A stretch of DNA of 64,000 nucleotides from Suilimivivens sp963650485 (GCA_963650485.1 CAVJLN010000005.1:20735-84734), one strand, 5' to 3'; positions 25,497 to 35,679 are shown, counted from the stretch's first letter. Numbers and translations are program-made. Notes: a model not told the origin generated them from the letters alone.

Positions 25497-25515
25497 TAAC
25501 AGTTCAGCCACTGCT
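25497..25515. repeat. Dispersed-repeat end
   Basis: ATAACAGTTCAGCCACTGC matches the family end with one base altered, followed by TTGTATAA as in the MITE left end. A short palindrome (CCGCC with GGCGG, 25527-25550) follows. Confidence 0.55.
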
Positions 25516-25567
25516 TGTATAACCAGCCGCCACATATCTTTTTATGGCGGGGCACGAATTAATTAAG

Positions 25568-25573
25568 TATAAT
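25568..25573 (+). promoter_or_regulatory. -10 element of the HPr gene
   Basis: TATAAT 65 bases before the start codon; no clear -35 at 16-18 bases. The ribosome binding site AGGAAAGGAG follows near 25614. Confidence 0.4.
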
Positions 25574-25632
25574 ATAGATGTAACCATTCGAAGCTTCCTG
25601 TATTTCAAGCCACAGGAAAGGAGACGCAAATA

Positions 25633-25899
25633 ATGACAAGCTTCACATTCGTAGTAAAGGATCCCATGGGACTACATGCAAGACCAGCCGGTTTGCTGGC
25701 TCAAAATGCCAGACAATATACTTCCAGAATCTTCCTCATGACAGATAATAAAAGTGGCAATGCAAAACATCTTTTTCATATTATGGGACTTGGTATCAAG
25801 AACGGTGATACCGTCAAGGTCACCATAGAAGGTGAAAATGAAGTTACAGACCGCATATTGTTAGAACGATTTATACGGGAAAATGATGCATTTGAATGA
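25633..25899 (+). CDS. HPr-family phosphocarrier lacking Ser46
   Basis: 88 aa. It has the active-site His15 in MGLHARPAG, so phosphotransfer from enzyme I remains possible. At the position of regulatory Ser46 the sequence reads NAKHLFHIMGLG, with His46 instead of Ser, so HPr kinase could not phosphorylate it there. No PTS gene adjoins it. It may be a secondary HPr used for a specific phosphorelay, analogous to other HPr paralogues, rather than the main sugar-PTS carrier. It ends at its own terminator. Confidence 0.88.
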   Translation: MTSFTFVVKDPMGLHARPAGLLAQNARQYTSRIFLMTDNKSGNAKHLFHIMGLGIKNGDTVKVTIEGENEVTDRILLERFIRENDAFE

Positions 25900-25916
25900 A
25901 ACACAAGGATTGGATA

Positions 25917-25956
25917 GCAATTACCGATCCATAAATCACAGATCGGCAATTGTTAT
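25917..25956 (+). terminator. HPr gene terminator
   Basis: GCAATT-a-CCGATC pairs with GATCGG-c-AATTGTT around a 10-base loop, followed by ATATTTC. It separates the convergent HPr and symporter genes and may serve both. Confidence 0.6.
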
Positions 25957-25964
25957 ATTTCTGC

Positions 25965-27476
25965 TCATGATTCTTTCTTTTCTTCTTTGAGTCCTATTTC
26001 TGCGTTCCAGAACAAAATTAATATTGCACATATAACATACGCTATGGTCTCTGTCCAGATATAACCTATAGAAATAGTACATCGTACAGACTCTGTCTGG
26101 GTAACCATATCTGCAGTTGGTGCCATATATCCGGATAAATTGAGCATTTCCATGAATACTGCATTACAAATTGGCGTTGCAGCTACCATGATGGAACTGT
26201 AAAGTGACATAGTAAGGCCGTCGGTACGAATGCCATGTCGATACTCAACATGTTCAATGACATCTGCCAGCATCGCAAGAATCAGGTAGCCGGCCGGAGC
26301 AGAACCAAGACATTTTAATGCCACCCCGATTGCTACCGGAACAAGATTTTCATTGCCTAATCCGGCAAGTATTCCTCCGGTTGCTCCTATAACCATTCCT
26401 GCAAACGTTACATTTCTTTTTCCAAATTTATTTGCAAGTGGCACCACAAATACTGCTGCAGCTGCCATTGGAATCGCACCGGCGACTGCAAGCAATGACT
26501 GTGAAACTCCATAATCGCCAGCAAAGCCCGAGTTACCAATCACCCATTGACAAAAATAGCTCATCGAGCCGTTTTTCATGGCACCGCTCCATTGAAACAA
26601 CAAATAGAAGATCATGATGATCCACCACCATTTTTCTGACGTCACTGCCCGAAGCTGTTCCCGCAGGGAAACGGTTCGCTCCTGTTTTTCTTTCTCCGTC
26701 GTATCTGCTATTCCCCTTTTTTCCTCCGTAACACGTTCCCGTGTAAATCGATACTGAAGGCAAATAGTCAATGCGGAGAAAATTGCAATTGCTGTCATTG
26801 CAATCAGCCATGAGCTTTGATTTTCTTTTAGTACATTGGACACTAAAATAGGAAATACCATGGAGCCTGTTCCCATAACTCCCAATCCTGCCACATTATT
26901 AACGGAAGCCAGCATCCCCCTGTCCTTACCGTTTCTTGTAGACAATGAAATCAGCATTGAATTTGCCGTATTATAGATCGGATAGGCAACCGCATAATAC
27001 AAATTATAAGAAATTGCTATATAGATCAGTTTCGCTCTTCCTTCAAACGGAACAGTAAACATTAATACACTGGATACACTTAAGGTCAGAGCAGACAACA
27101 GAATCCATGGCCTCGCCTTTCCGGTCATCAGCTTCGTCCGCTCAATCAATTGACCTACTACAAAATTAGCCGCTACAATAAAGATTGTGGATACTAACTG
27201 AAGAGCGGACAAAAAGCCCGGATTTAATTGCAATACATCTGTAAAATATTTATTCAGAAAGCTGCTGAAAATCCCCATAGACAGCAATGCTCCGAATGGT
27301 CCAATAAAATACCCAAAGATCATTTCCGGCAGCTTCACCTTGCCTGATTTCATTCCGGATTCCATGCTATCCTCACTGTGTATTTCTATTTCGCATGCCA
27401 GTTCTTTTGAAACTGCTTCCATGCTGATTCTCTCTTTCTGAATTCTTCCTTTATGAGCTTGTATTTTATCCTTCAT
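25965..27476 (-). CDS. GPH-family sugar:cation symporter
   Basis: 503 aa, 12 predicted transmembrane helices, MFS/GPH type (glycoside-pentoside-hexuronide). It contains the loop motif ERTKLMTGKARPWILLSA and EHVEYRHGIRTDGLTMSLYS, both typical of the family, and a ~50-residue charged N-terminal extension. The start ATG 27476 overlaps the end of the GH2 gene by 11 bases; the Met 18 codons in (after AGAGAG) is an alternative. Translational coupling to the GH2 gene implies it imports the oligosaccharide or sugar that enzyme handles. Confidence 0.88.
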   Translation of the reverse strand: MKDKIQAHKGRIQKERISMEAVSKELACEIEIHSEDSMESGMKSGKVKLPEMIFGYFIGPFGALLSMGIFSSFLNKYFTDVLQLNPGFLSALQLVSTIFIVAANFVVGQLIERTKLMTGKARPWILLSALTLSVSSVLMFTVPFEGRAKLIYIAISYNLYYAVAYPIYNTANSMLISLSTRNGKDRGMLASVNNVAGLGVMGTGSMVFPILVSNVLKENQSSWLIAMTAIAIFSALTICLQYRFTRERVTEEKRGIADTTEKEKQERTVSLREQLRAVTSEKWWWIIMIFYLLFQWSGAMKNGSMSYFCQWVIGNSGFAGDYGVSQSLLAVAGAIPMAAAAVFVVPLANKFGKRNVTFAGMVIGATGGILAGLGNENLVPVAIGVALKCLGSAPAGYLILAMLADVIEHVEYRHGIRTDGLTMSLYSSIMVAATPICNAVFMEMLNLSGYMAPTADMVTQTESVRCTISIGYIWTETIAYVICAILILFWNAEIGLKEEKKES

Positions 27477-29802
27477 ACGGAACAGTGATCACTTCCCTTC
27501 CATATACACTGTCTGCCTGAATAGTCACCTCATATTCAGGTCTGATAATTGCCATTGCTTCTCCATAATAAGTATCTGTTGTATCCGTCAGATATCCTCT
27601 TACATTGTAGGAGCAGGCATTCCCCAATGCCAATAATGTACCGCCCTCCACACGGATGGTAATCTCGCCTCTCTCCAACGGCTTCACTATCCCATCTCTG
27701 TCAGTATATTGGAGATGAACATATAACAGATCGCCCTGTTTTACACTCTTCTGCTCGGTTCTCATATGAAGATACGTTTCTTCACCGGCAGTCATAAGAC
27801 AGGTTCTTGCAGTTTCATCTCCATTGTCATCATATACAACCGCCGTAAGATTTCCCGGTTGATAAGTGACTCCAAACCTTACCATCTGCTTCTTTGACAA
27901 GCTTTTTCTCTCCAGTGTCCTTCCATTGAGAATAAGCTCAACCTCTTTTCCTCTGGCATACACTTCCACAGTTGTTTGCATTCCCTCACAGCCATTCCAC
28001 GACCAGCTTTCTATTGCGTTTGTCATGCGCCATGCGGCCGGCGAATGAGACAGCAGTGCATACTTCACCGGAATAACACCTATCCTAATCGGAGTTTTTT
28101 CATATGCCACCTGCATATATGCCATCTGACAGGTTTCCTTACCAATCAGATCCAGCATCCCCGCTCCGGCAGTAAGCCAGTTCTGATTATGCTCAAAATC
28201 CGGTGCATAATCCTCATATTCCCATGCACCAATACCAGTTTCGCCCAGATAATCGATTCCTGCCCATACAAAGTCCCCGATCAATGCCGGATGATCGACT
28301 GCAAGATCATAAAAATCAACTGCATCTGTTGCGAAGGTTTCGCTGCCCAAAATAACACGTTCCGGATATCTTTTCAAATCCTTGCTATATCGCTTCACTC
28401 CATAGTTGTAACCCGCAACATCTAATTTTGAAAACACCTGTCTTGTCTTGATGTCACTGCCATGCAAGGTTGCACCAAACTTCATGAAATCTGCTCCGAG
28501 AAGTCCTGCCAGATTGTTAAAAAATTCACTTCCAACTGCTCTCTTTTTGTTTTTCCTTTTATTCTTTTCTGCCCTCGCTGCATCTTTTTCAGCCTTTTTA
28601 TCTGAATAAACCCCAAGACCGACCGCACTTAAATAATTAAAGAAAATATTGATTCCGCATGTTACCGGCCGATCATCAAGCTCATGAAGATAACTGACCA
28701 TCTTTTCTGCAAGATCAATTCCTCTCCTTCTGGCTGACTCTCCAACCTCGTTTCCGATCGAATACATCACAACAGATGGATGATTCCGATCCTTCAACGT
28801 AAGCAGCTTCAGATCCTTCTGCCAGTTTTTTTCTACATACTCTGCATAGTCATATTCCGTTTTATGCATATACCACATATCCGTATATTCATCGAGTACC
28901 AGCATTCCAAGCTCATCACAGGCATTCAGAATCGCCTTGCTTACCGGGTTGTGGGCACTGCGAATCGCATTAAATCCAGCCCGCTTTAAAAGCTCCACCT
29001 TCCGTCGTTCCGCAAACGGATGACCAACAGCACCCAGTATCCCATTATCATGATGCATACAGGCTCCCAACAAAAGAATTCTCTCCCCATTAATACAGAA
29101 GCCCTTCCTTGCATCACACGAAATCTGACGTATTCCAAACGGAACTGTCTGAATGTCTTCTCCATAGGTCAAACGGCATTGATACAATTTAGGGTTTTCA
29201 GGATTCCAAAGCTCGGCATCCGTCAGGCAAAATTCCACCTTACTAGAGGCCGTTGATTTTTCATTTAAAACAACTTCTCCATCCAGAATCTGAACCTTCA
29301 CATGACCTCTATCCGCTTCATTGTCACTTGTCTGAAAGCCAATGTTTACTACTCTGTTCTTCCAATCAGATGTCTGAATCCATATGCTTTCCGGTTCTAT
29401 ATGCTCCTCAGGAAGGGTATAAATCCATACAGGTCTATATATCCCTGTTCCTGTATACCAACGGCTGTTAGGCTGATCCGCGTTATGCGCAATCACACGT
29501 ATTTCATGATATCCGGGCGTAACCGGTACCCTGAACCCAAAATAACCATTGGGATGTGCTTCCATCTTCTTTCCATCCAGAAAAATCTCTGCCTTGTGAT
29601 ATATACCTTCAAACTCAATATAAGAAGAATGCGCGGGAGCTTCAAATGTCTTGCAATATTCATGATCTCCTGCCATAAACCAGCCTGTATTGGTGCCACC
29701 TGCACTTTCCGGACTCCGTTCTTCCCCAAGCATTGCATCATGTGGCAAAGAAACCGGTACACCATCGCAATACCAATCCTCATTAAATGATAGTTTCTGC
29801 AT
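27466..29802 (-). CDS. GH2 beta-galactosidase-type glycosidase
   Basis: 778 aa without signal peptide, so cytoplasmic. It has the N-terminal sugar-binding jelly roll (GIYHKAEIFLDG, PNSRWYTGTGIYRPVWI), an Ig-like domain, and a TIM barrel with acid/base Glu in YSIGNEVGE and probable nucleophile in LGSETFATD; C-terminal beta domains follow (RMTNAIESWSWNGCEG). A Lys/Arg/Ala-rich insertion (~390-420, EKNKRKNKKRAVG) interrupts the barrel. Beta-galactosidase is the commonest activity in this subgroup, but beta-glucuronidase or mannosidase cannot be excluded. The ribosome binding site is AAAGGAG. Confidence 0.88.
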   Translation of the reverse strand: MQKLSFNEDWYCDGVPVSLPHDAMLGEERSPESAGGTNTGWFMAGDHEYCKTFEAPAHSSYIEFEGIYHKAEIFLDGKKMEAHPNGYFGFRVPVTPGYHEIRVIAHNADQPNSRWYTGTGIYRPVWIYTLPEEHIEPESIWIQTSDWKNRVVNIGFQTSDNEADRGHVKVQILDGEVVLNEKSTASSKVEFCLTDAELWNPENPKLYQCRLTYGEDIQTVPFGIRQISCDARKGFCINGERILLLGACMHHDNGILGAVGHPFAERRKVELLKRAGFNAIRSAHNPVSKAILNACDELGMLVLDEYTDMWYMHKTEYDYAEYVEKNWQKDLKLLTLKDRNHPSVVMYSIGNEVGESARRRGIDLAEKMVSYLHELDDRPVTCGINIFFNYLSAVGLGVYSDKKAEKDAARAEKNKRKNKKRAVGSEFFNNLAGLLGADFMKFGATLHGSDIKTRQVFSKLDVAGYNYGVKRYSKDLKRYPERVILGSETFATDAVDFYDLAVDHPALIGDFVWAGIDYLGETGIGAWEYEDYAPDFEHNQNWLTAGAGMLDLIGKETCQMAYMQVAYEKTPIRIGVIPVKYALLSHSPAAWRMTNAIESWSWNGCEGMQTTVEVYARGKEVELILNGRTLERKSLSKKQMVRFGVTYQPGNLTAVVYDDNGDETARTCLMTAGEETYLHMRTEQKSVKQGDLLYVHLQYTDRDGIVKPLERGEITIRVEGGTLLALGNACSYNVRGYLTDTTDTYYGEAMAIIRPEYEVTIQADSVYGREVITVPYEG

Positions 29803-29838
29803 GAATTCTCCTTTATCTGTTCAGTACCTTCAAAAACA

Positions 29839-29935
29839 GTAACCATTTCGAAACCACATGCGCCATATAAAATTGCTGTTCTGTCCGAATACAGTCATTC
29901 ACAGAAAGCAATTTTATATGGCTCTGAATAGTTAC
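29839..29935. mobile_element. 97-bp palindromic repeat, MITE-like variant
   Basis: The ends GTAACCATTTCG (29839) and CTGAATAGTTAC (29924-29935) are degenerate inverted copies of the dispersed family. CATATAAAATTGC and GCAATTTTATATG form a strong inner stem flanking TTCTGT/ACAGAA. It lies in the gap between the small membrane protein and GH2 genes. The variant end GGCTCTGAATAGTTAC also appears near 21970 and, inverted, at 41197. Confidence 0.6.
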
Positions 29936-29938
29936 CTT

Positions 29939-30334
29939 TTATGATTTCTTCTGCTCAAAAAACAGTGCAATAATTGAAAGCATCAGACCTGTTCCTGTCA
30001 AAATAAGACATTGCATCACCATCTGATAGTTTCCACCCAGAAAGCTCACACCATTAACATGATCAGAAATAACATAAGATCCCTGATTGGCAATTATCCC
30101 CAGTGTTAATGCATACATCACTGTCACACCCAGCGGCAGAATTTCCAGATTAATAAATTGATACAGGATCTCAAGCAAAATTCCAATCACCGCACATATA
30201 ATAATACTCGGCGCAAATGTATTCTTTACAAGGCCTTTGGTCGTCCATCCAAGGATCACAGCCACAGCAATAAGTACAGCAGCCAGTATCTCCACATAAA
30301 ACCACACCGTCTTTTCCTTTAACATATCTCTCAT
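29939..30334 (-). CDS. Small four-helix membrane protein
   Basis: 131 aa with four hydrophobic segments (~12-29, 40-62, 66-83, 100-123). I do not recognise a named family. Its start is one base after the stop of the GH3 gene (TAGGATG), so translation is coupled. Membrane-anchored permuted GH3 proteins in related bacteria often have a small membrane partner like this; assisting GH3 anchoring or export is inference only. Confidence 0.75.
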   Translation of the reverse strand: MRDMLKEKTVWFYVEILAAVLIAVAVILGWTTKGLVKNTFAPSIIICAVIGILLEILYQFINLEILPLGVTVMYALTLGIIANQGSYVISDHVNGVSFLGGNYQMVMQCLILTGTGLMLSIIALFFEQKKS

Positions 30335-30335
30335 C

Positions 30336-33300
30336 CTATTTGGCCTCCTCTGAAATTTGATTTTCTTTGCGGTACAAATTTAACAGATACATTGCAAGAC
30401 AGATTGCTGTCAGTATTCCCAACACAATATCCGCTGTAACAATCGCTGTCTTCCACCAGGGTGTCACAGTAACGATTTCTGTGTCTTTACTGATTCCGTT
30501 CATTAAATTACTGTTTGCCATTGCATAATAGTATCTATGGTTTGCCTCTTTCAGGCACTCCAGAAGGTATCCGTCATCATTGCTCTTGATTTCCGACAGG
30601 ATCTGTTCACCGTGAGTCGGAGAGAAGAATTTTCCAATACACCACATATCCGTTCCAGCCACAATACCTTCTACTGCATGCTGATACTGATAGGCCGCTG
30701 CATCCGAAATCGTTGCTCCCTGAAAGCCCCACTCATCACGTAATACTCCGGTCAGTGTAGCACTGTCCATTCCAACATAAGTACATCCAATTCTGCTGAA
30801 AGAAGTCATGGTTCCGGTGATTTTACCCTTTGTAAAGCTTCCTTCAAAACCTCTAAGACATACCTGACGCCAGGTTTGCTCTGTCATAAATGAGCTTACT
30901 CCATATCGGTTCGTCTCTTGATCATTTCCGGCAAAATGCTTGATCGAAGTACTGACACCCTTTTCCATCATAGCCTGAGTTTCCGGAATCTGAAGCAGGT
31001 AAGATAAATTAGCATCCTCTGAATAATACTCGAAGTTACGTCCGGAGAACGGAGTTCTATGAATGTTTCCTCCCGGACACCATAACTGGCTCACCTTCGC
31101 ATACAGACAATCCTCGCCTATGAAATATCCTCTTTTTGCAAAAGCTTCCGTATCCCAGCTACAGGCTGCAACACTTTCTCCAATATAGGCTGTCGTTGTT
31201 CCATTTGCGTCAGAAGCACCATTGGGACCGCCCATCACCTTGCTCTTATCCAAATAGAAAAACTGTGTTCCGTCCGGCCCATCTCCATTAAGACTGGAGG
31301 GTTTACCAATCTTCATTACTTCATCATTTCCGTTTGACTCATCAATACAGCTTAATAACTCCTCATAGCTCAGCTGATCAATAAAGGTGTCCCATAATGG
31401 ATCATCAAAGTCCACACCTATCATATCTGCCAGCATAATCCCCTGATCTGCATTTACGGTCATCTCTGCTGCCGATGAAGCATCAGCCGGTTTCTCGTAG
31501 GTATAACCATCAAGAAGAGTAATCATTTCATCGGTAGCTGACAATTCCACCGGCTCTGCCCACGTATCATCCCAGTCCTGTCTGCTCAGATATTTCACTG
31601 CTCCCGGCTGGAAATAATTAATATCTTTGTCTTCAAACAGATTCGTTACCTTGTTTCCTGTCTCTGCAGAATATGCATAACTTTCTGTATCCATCTGGTC
31701 AAGATTCCAGTGATATGTCTTAGACGCATCTCCTGAAACCTGATTTCCTGCCTCATCAAACATTCCGGAAGCTCCCTTTGCTGCAAGAATGTTATTTAAT
31801 GCATCATGAGCATTTTCTCCGATTGCGCAATAATAATCACCTTCTCCAAGCACATATCCTTCTGCTCCGTTTGCATCATAGCTGGCGATCAGATATTTAT
31901 CAACCGTTACTGTTACTTCTTCACTTGCTCCTGCCTCCAGATTTCCCGATTTGGCAAATCCAGCCAATTGAACTGCCGGCTTTCAATATTATTTTCCTTG
32001 TCATACTCGGAGTAAGGTGTCTGTACATAAAGCTCTACCACTGATCTTCCTGCCGTAGTTCCGGTATTCGTCACCTTTACCTTTGCTTTAATTTCTGTGT
32101 CTGTCACCTGAACATCCTTTAACTCCTGTTCAAAGCTTGTATAACTCAGACCGTAGCCAAACGGATATAATACTTCATCCGCATAATTCCATGCACCATC
32201 ACTTGCAAAGGCTCCCTTTGTGCTGTCCGCATTCCCCTGTCCGAGGATACAGTCTTCATACCGGGTCTCATAGTATTTATATCCGGTATAAATTCCCTCT
32301 TGGTATACCACATAATGAATTAATTCCGTACCATTATCTTCCGTGTCACTGCATGCTTTGATGATTTCATCCTTATTGGTATATGTAAAATCACCAAAAT
32401 TCTGAACTGCCGGTGAAGACAGTGAATTAGTCGCATAGGTATCTACGAGCTTTCCGGACGGATTTGCAGCTCCTGTAAGCAGATTCACTGCTCCTACCGT
32501 TCCTTTGATTCCAAGAGTACCCACATACAGGCAGGCATCTACTCCATACTCATCCATCCAGTCCAATTCCAATGCATAAGGACTGTTATCAATCAGAACA
32601 ACCTTTTTGAACACACCCTGATCCTTGTATTCCTTAATCATGGACATCATATCTTTTTCATTTTGATGAAGTGCAAGCTGACTGATTCCCTCATAGTCTG
32701 TTGTCTTCATATCCATACCTTCGCCGCCTTCTCTGGTAAGGACAACTATCGCCACATCTCCATAATCTGCAAAAGATTCCTTTAATTGTTCCGTGTAAAA
32801 GGATGCCGGCTCTTCTCCAATATTCTCGGTCTCTCCTCCGGAAGGTGTTATTCGTTTGGTTGAGCTTGAAGCATAAGCATTATACAATGTATCATTGACT
32901 TCAAATCCTGCATCTGTAAATGCTGTGTAAAAATCAACCTGTCTGGATGGATCATTATTACCTCCTCCACTGCTGCAGGTATATAATGGATCAACGCTTG
33001 CATGACCGAATAATGTGATTTTTTTCTCATCATCTGCTAAAGGAAGACAATTCTCCTCGTTTTTTAACAGCACTGCGGAACCTTCCATCTCTTCGATTAC
33101 AAAAGCGTCCTCATCTGCTGTCAGCTTCGCTACGTCCTCTGCCGTCGGATTAACAACATCGCCATAATCACTCTTATACCATGCCGTATCGCTATCCTCA
33201 TCGCCAGTTTTTACCAGCTTTGTACTTTTAATTCCCAATGCAGCATTAATGGAACCATCGATACTGAACGCCACCGTACTCATACATATGGCAATGGTCA

Positions 33301-33358
33301 GCACACTGGAAAAGATACCGCTGCATCCTCTCCAGATTCTTTCTTTTCGGTTACTCAT
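30336..33358 (-). pseudogene. Membrane-anchored GH3 with reversed domain order, one-base frameshift
   Basis: Two overlapping frames (33358 to 31913; 31967 to 30336) read as one ~1000-aa enzyme if one A is restored in the GAAAGCCGGC tract at 31981-31983, which gives NIEKPAVQLAGFAKSGNLEAG. Order: N-terminal transmembrane anchor (~14-36), GH3 C-terminal alpha/beta domain (VLLKNEENCLPL), Fn3-like domain, then the TIM-barrel domain (STSIKHFAGNDQETNR, nucleophile Asp in GATISDAAA) and a C-terminal helix. This permuted order is known from rumen beta-glucosidases. The enzyme would sit outside the membrane. Start 33358 is favoured since GGGAGGG is too near the ATG at 33364. The shift may be real or a sequencing error. 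Confidence 0.85.
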
Positions 33359-33441
33359 ATTCATTCCCTCCCATTAATTTTGACATAAAATCCTTTAACC
33401 CGGCCGGGGGTATTTGTTAACTATATCTTATTCACCTATGC

Positions 33442-33524
33442 CAATCTGTACAAGCTCCTTTGCACAACCTGTCAATTTGTACGCACACTTTGTCTTTCAT
33501 TTATTATTTTGATGCAATTTGTAC
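33442..33524 (-). promoter_or_regulatory. Three helically phased direct repeats upstream of the GH3 gene
   Basis: CAATCTGTAC (33442-33451), CAATTTGTAC (33473-33482) and CAATTTGTAC (33515-33524) recur 31 and 42 bases apart, close to three and four DNA turns. They lie 84-166 bases upstream of the GH3 start on the same strand orientation. The adjacent two-component system encodes a LytTR regulator, a class that binds direct repeats, so an activator site is plausible. Confidence 0.5.
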
Positions 33525-33604
33525 ACTTATGCAGTATCGCACTCAAACATGACCCATTGGATCATGTTCTCATATGCATGGCAACATAATTTACCCCGTC
33601 ATGC

Positions 33605-33634
33605 ATGAAATACATGACGGGGTAATGAATATCT
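33605..33634. repeat. Perfect inverted repeat downstream of the kinase gene
   Basis: TTACCCCGTCATG and CATGACGGGGTAA pair around a short loop just past the histidine kinase stop codon. No T-run follows on the minus strand, so it may stabilise RNA ends rather than terminate strongly. GCATGGCAAC (33577) lies next to it, a motif also seen at 4791 and 6720. Confidence 0.5.
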
Positions 33635-33647
33635 TCATATGATATTG

Positions 33648-34964
33648 TCACTTCTGCATCACCGAATCTTTAGGGATCATAAGGGTAAGTGAAAAGCGTC
33701 CATTCCTTGCTTTAATTCTCATACACCCACCATAGTTTTCGGCAATCGACTGTATCGTTTTCAGTCCGAATCCCCGATAATCCCTATCCTCCTTTTTGGA
33801 AACCGGAAATCCGTTTTTAAATCGTAACTGCCCCTCGTAATTATTTTCGATTTTGATAATCAGAAAATCATCCTTCGCAAACACCTTGACATCAATGATT
33901 CTACGATGTTCATCTTCCAGGTTGCAGACATTATCAATCGCATTATCCAGTGCATTCCTGAAAATCAGATAAACATCTCCGGTATTCATGATGTTCAACT
34001 GTTCCCCATCGGCAACGCACATGAAGCTGATATGATTCGCCCTGCAAAACAGCTTTCGCTCCATCAGAACCGTATTCAGAGTTTCATTGCTGGAGAGAAT
34101 CTCTTCATCGTAGATACTCAGATTATCTGCAATTTTATCAAGGAGCTCATCCTTTATGCTGGCATTTTCTTCAATGAGCATATCGGCTACCTGATGCTTT
34201 AATTCATGCATAAGATGCACCATTAAATTCATGTCACTCTTCGATCTTTGCAATTGTTCATGACGGATATACTGCAAATAGTTCTGAATATCCAGTTCAT
34301 GCTGCAGCTGGAAGCTCCTCTTTTGCTTAACCTGCACCCAAAGCAAAAAGAAGCAGCAGAGCATTTCATAAATCTGGCAGATATAGAACAGGTCTCCACT
34401 ATCCTTCACATTAATTTTCTTAGCCGCAATGCTGATAAACGCAGAGGTCAGAAAAATCAGACAGGTTGCTGTCGTAAGATTTAATACATTAATCTCATAA
34501 AATCCACTGTCACAGATATAGCGAATACAAAAGAAATAAATGACCAAATAAGGCACAATGATCGTGATTACAATCAGAAACAGACGGTACCATAAGCCAT
34601 CACCCGGGACAATTCCCTGCAGCACCACCTGAAAGGAAAACGTAAAATGCTGTATGCAAAGAGTAAGTGCCGTACAATAAACCGCTTCCTGCAAGGATAT
34701 TTTGCAACATAAACCCACAAAACAAATACTGATGATTGCAAAAACAAGCACATATATAACAGAGCTGATCACGATACGATCCGAATTACTCCAGATCGCC
34801 TTTGCCAGGGGAGTATTCATCACAAATAGAGATCCCAGTTCCGTGAGCAAAACAAATAAAATGACCCTGGGCAGAAACCTGTTCCTTTTTCTATGTGGCA
34901 TCATAATAAGCAGACATGCCAGTAACATCTCCGTCACATACCGGTTACCCTGAAACACCCCCAT
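33648..34964 (-). CDS. GHKL sensor histidine kinase (AgrC-like)
   Basis: 438 aa. About six to seven transmembrane helices (residues ~1-220), then a dimerisation helix with HELKHQVADM (probable phospho-acceptor His) and a GHKL ATPase domain with the N-box FRNALDNAIDN and G-box DYRGFGLKTIQSIAENY. It is typical of kinases paired with LytTR regulators that sense small extracellular ligands. It starts 7 bases after the regulator stop codon. Position next to the GH3/GH2 locus suggests control of carbohydrate use, not quorum sensing, since no AgrB/AgrD-like gene is seen nearby. Confidence 0.9.
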   Translation of the reverse strand: MGVFQGNRYVTEMLLACLLIMMPHRKRNRFLPRVILFVLLTELGSLFVMNTPLAKAIWSNSDRIVISSVIYVLVFAIISICFVGLCCKISLQEAVYCTALTLCIQHFTFSFQVVLQGIVPGDGLWYRLFLIVITIIVPYLVIYFFCIRYICDSGFYEINVLNLTTATCLIFLTSAFISIAAKKINVKDSGDLFYICQIYEMLCCFFLLWVQVKQKRSFQLQHELDIQNYLQYIRHEQLQRSKSDMNLMVHLMHELKHQVADMLIEENASIKDELLDKIADNLSIYDEEILSSNETLNTVLMERKLFCRANHISFMCVADGEQLNIMNTGDVYLIFRNALDNAIDNVCNLEDEHRRIIDVKVFAKDDFLIIKIENNYEGQLRFKNGFPVSKKEDRDYRGFGLKTIQSIAENYGGCMRIKARNGRFSLTLMIPKDSVMQK

Positions 34965-34971
34965 ATATCAC

Positions 34972-35679
34972 TCATGATGTACCCCCTATATAGTCAGACA
35001 AGGCTTCCAGAAACTCTTTCCTTCTCGGTCGGCTGATTTTTAACTGCTGACCTCCGGCTGTCAGTTCCTTTTGTCCTACCTTTGTTACAAATTTCAAATT
35101 GACCAGAAAGCAGTTATCACACCTTTTAAAAGGTTCATTTTCCAACTTTTCTTCTACACCCTTGAGCGTTTCACTTGTCTCATAATCACCCATTTCGGTA
35201 TGATAGATAATTTTATGTTTAATCACTTCCACATAGATCAGCCTTGATACAGGTATTTTACATACACTCTCCTTGGTTGTAATTAATAAAAACTTCTCTT
35301 CTGTCCTGCGCAAATGACTTAACAGGGAATCCATTCTCAACTCAAAAGCTGCATAATTCACTGGTTTAACAAGAAAATCCATGGCACGGACTTCATATCC
35401 CTTGATCGCATATTGTACAACTCTTGTAATAAATACCATTGTTACATCCGGATCTACCATTCTGATCTCGCGGGCAGCCGTCATGCCATCCTTTTTAGGC
35501 ATTTCCACATCTAAAAAAATCAGATCATAAACCGGCTGATAATTCTCTACAAAATCTGCTCCATCCTCAAAAAAGCTTGTCTGAAACTGTACTCCATGTT
35601 TTTCCTGATATTTCTGCAAAAAATCCGCCATTCCCTGCTTTGCACCTGCCGAATCATCCACAACCGCAACTCTGATCAT
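34972..35679 (-). CDS. LytTR-family response regulator
   Basis: 235 aa. The receiver has AVVDDS and the phospho-acceptor Asp in LIFLDVEMPKKDG (~residue 58); MDFLVKPV carries the conserved Lys. The C-terminal LytTR DNA-binding domain (~135-230) has FLLITTKESVCKIPVSRLIYVEV and CHNCFLVNL-like core (CDNCFLVNLKFV). It forms an operon with the downstream GHKL kinase. The phased direct repeats before the GH3 gene are its most obvious candidate targets. Confidence 0.92.
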   Translation of the reverse strand: MIRVAVVDDSAGAKQGMADFLQKYQEKHGVQFQTSFFEDGADFVENYQPVYDLIFLDVEMPKKDGMTAAREIRMVDPDVTMVFITRVVQYAIKGYEVRAMDFLVKPVNYAAFELRMDSLLSHLRRTEEKFLLITTKESVCKIPVSRLIYVEVIKHKIIYHTEMGDYETSETLKGVEEKLENEPFKRCDNCFLVNLKFVTKVGQKELTAGGQQLKISRPRRKEFLEALSDYIGGTS

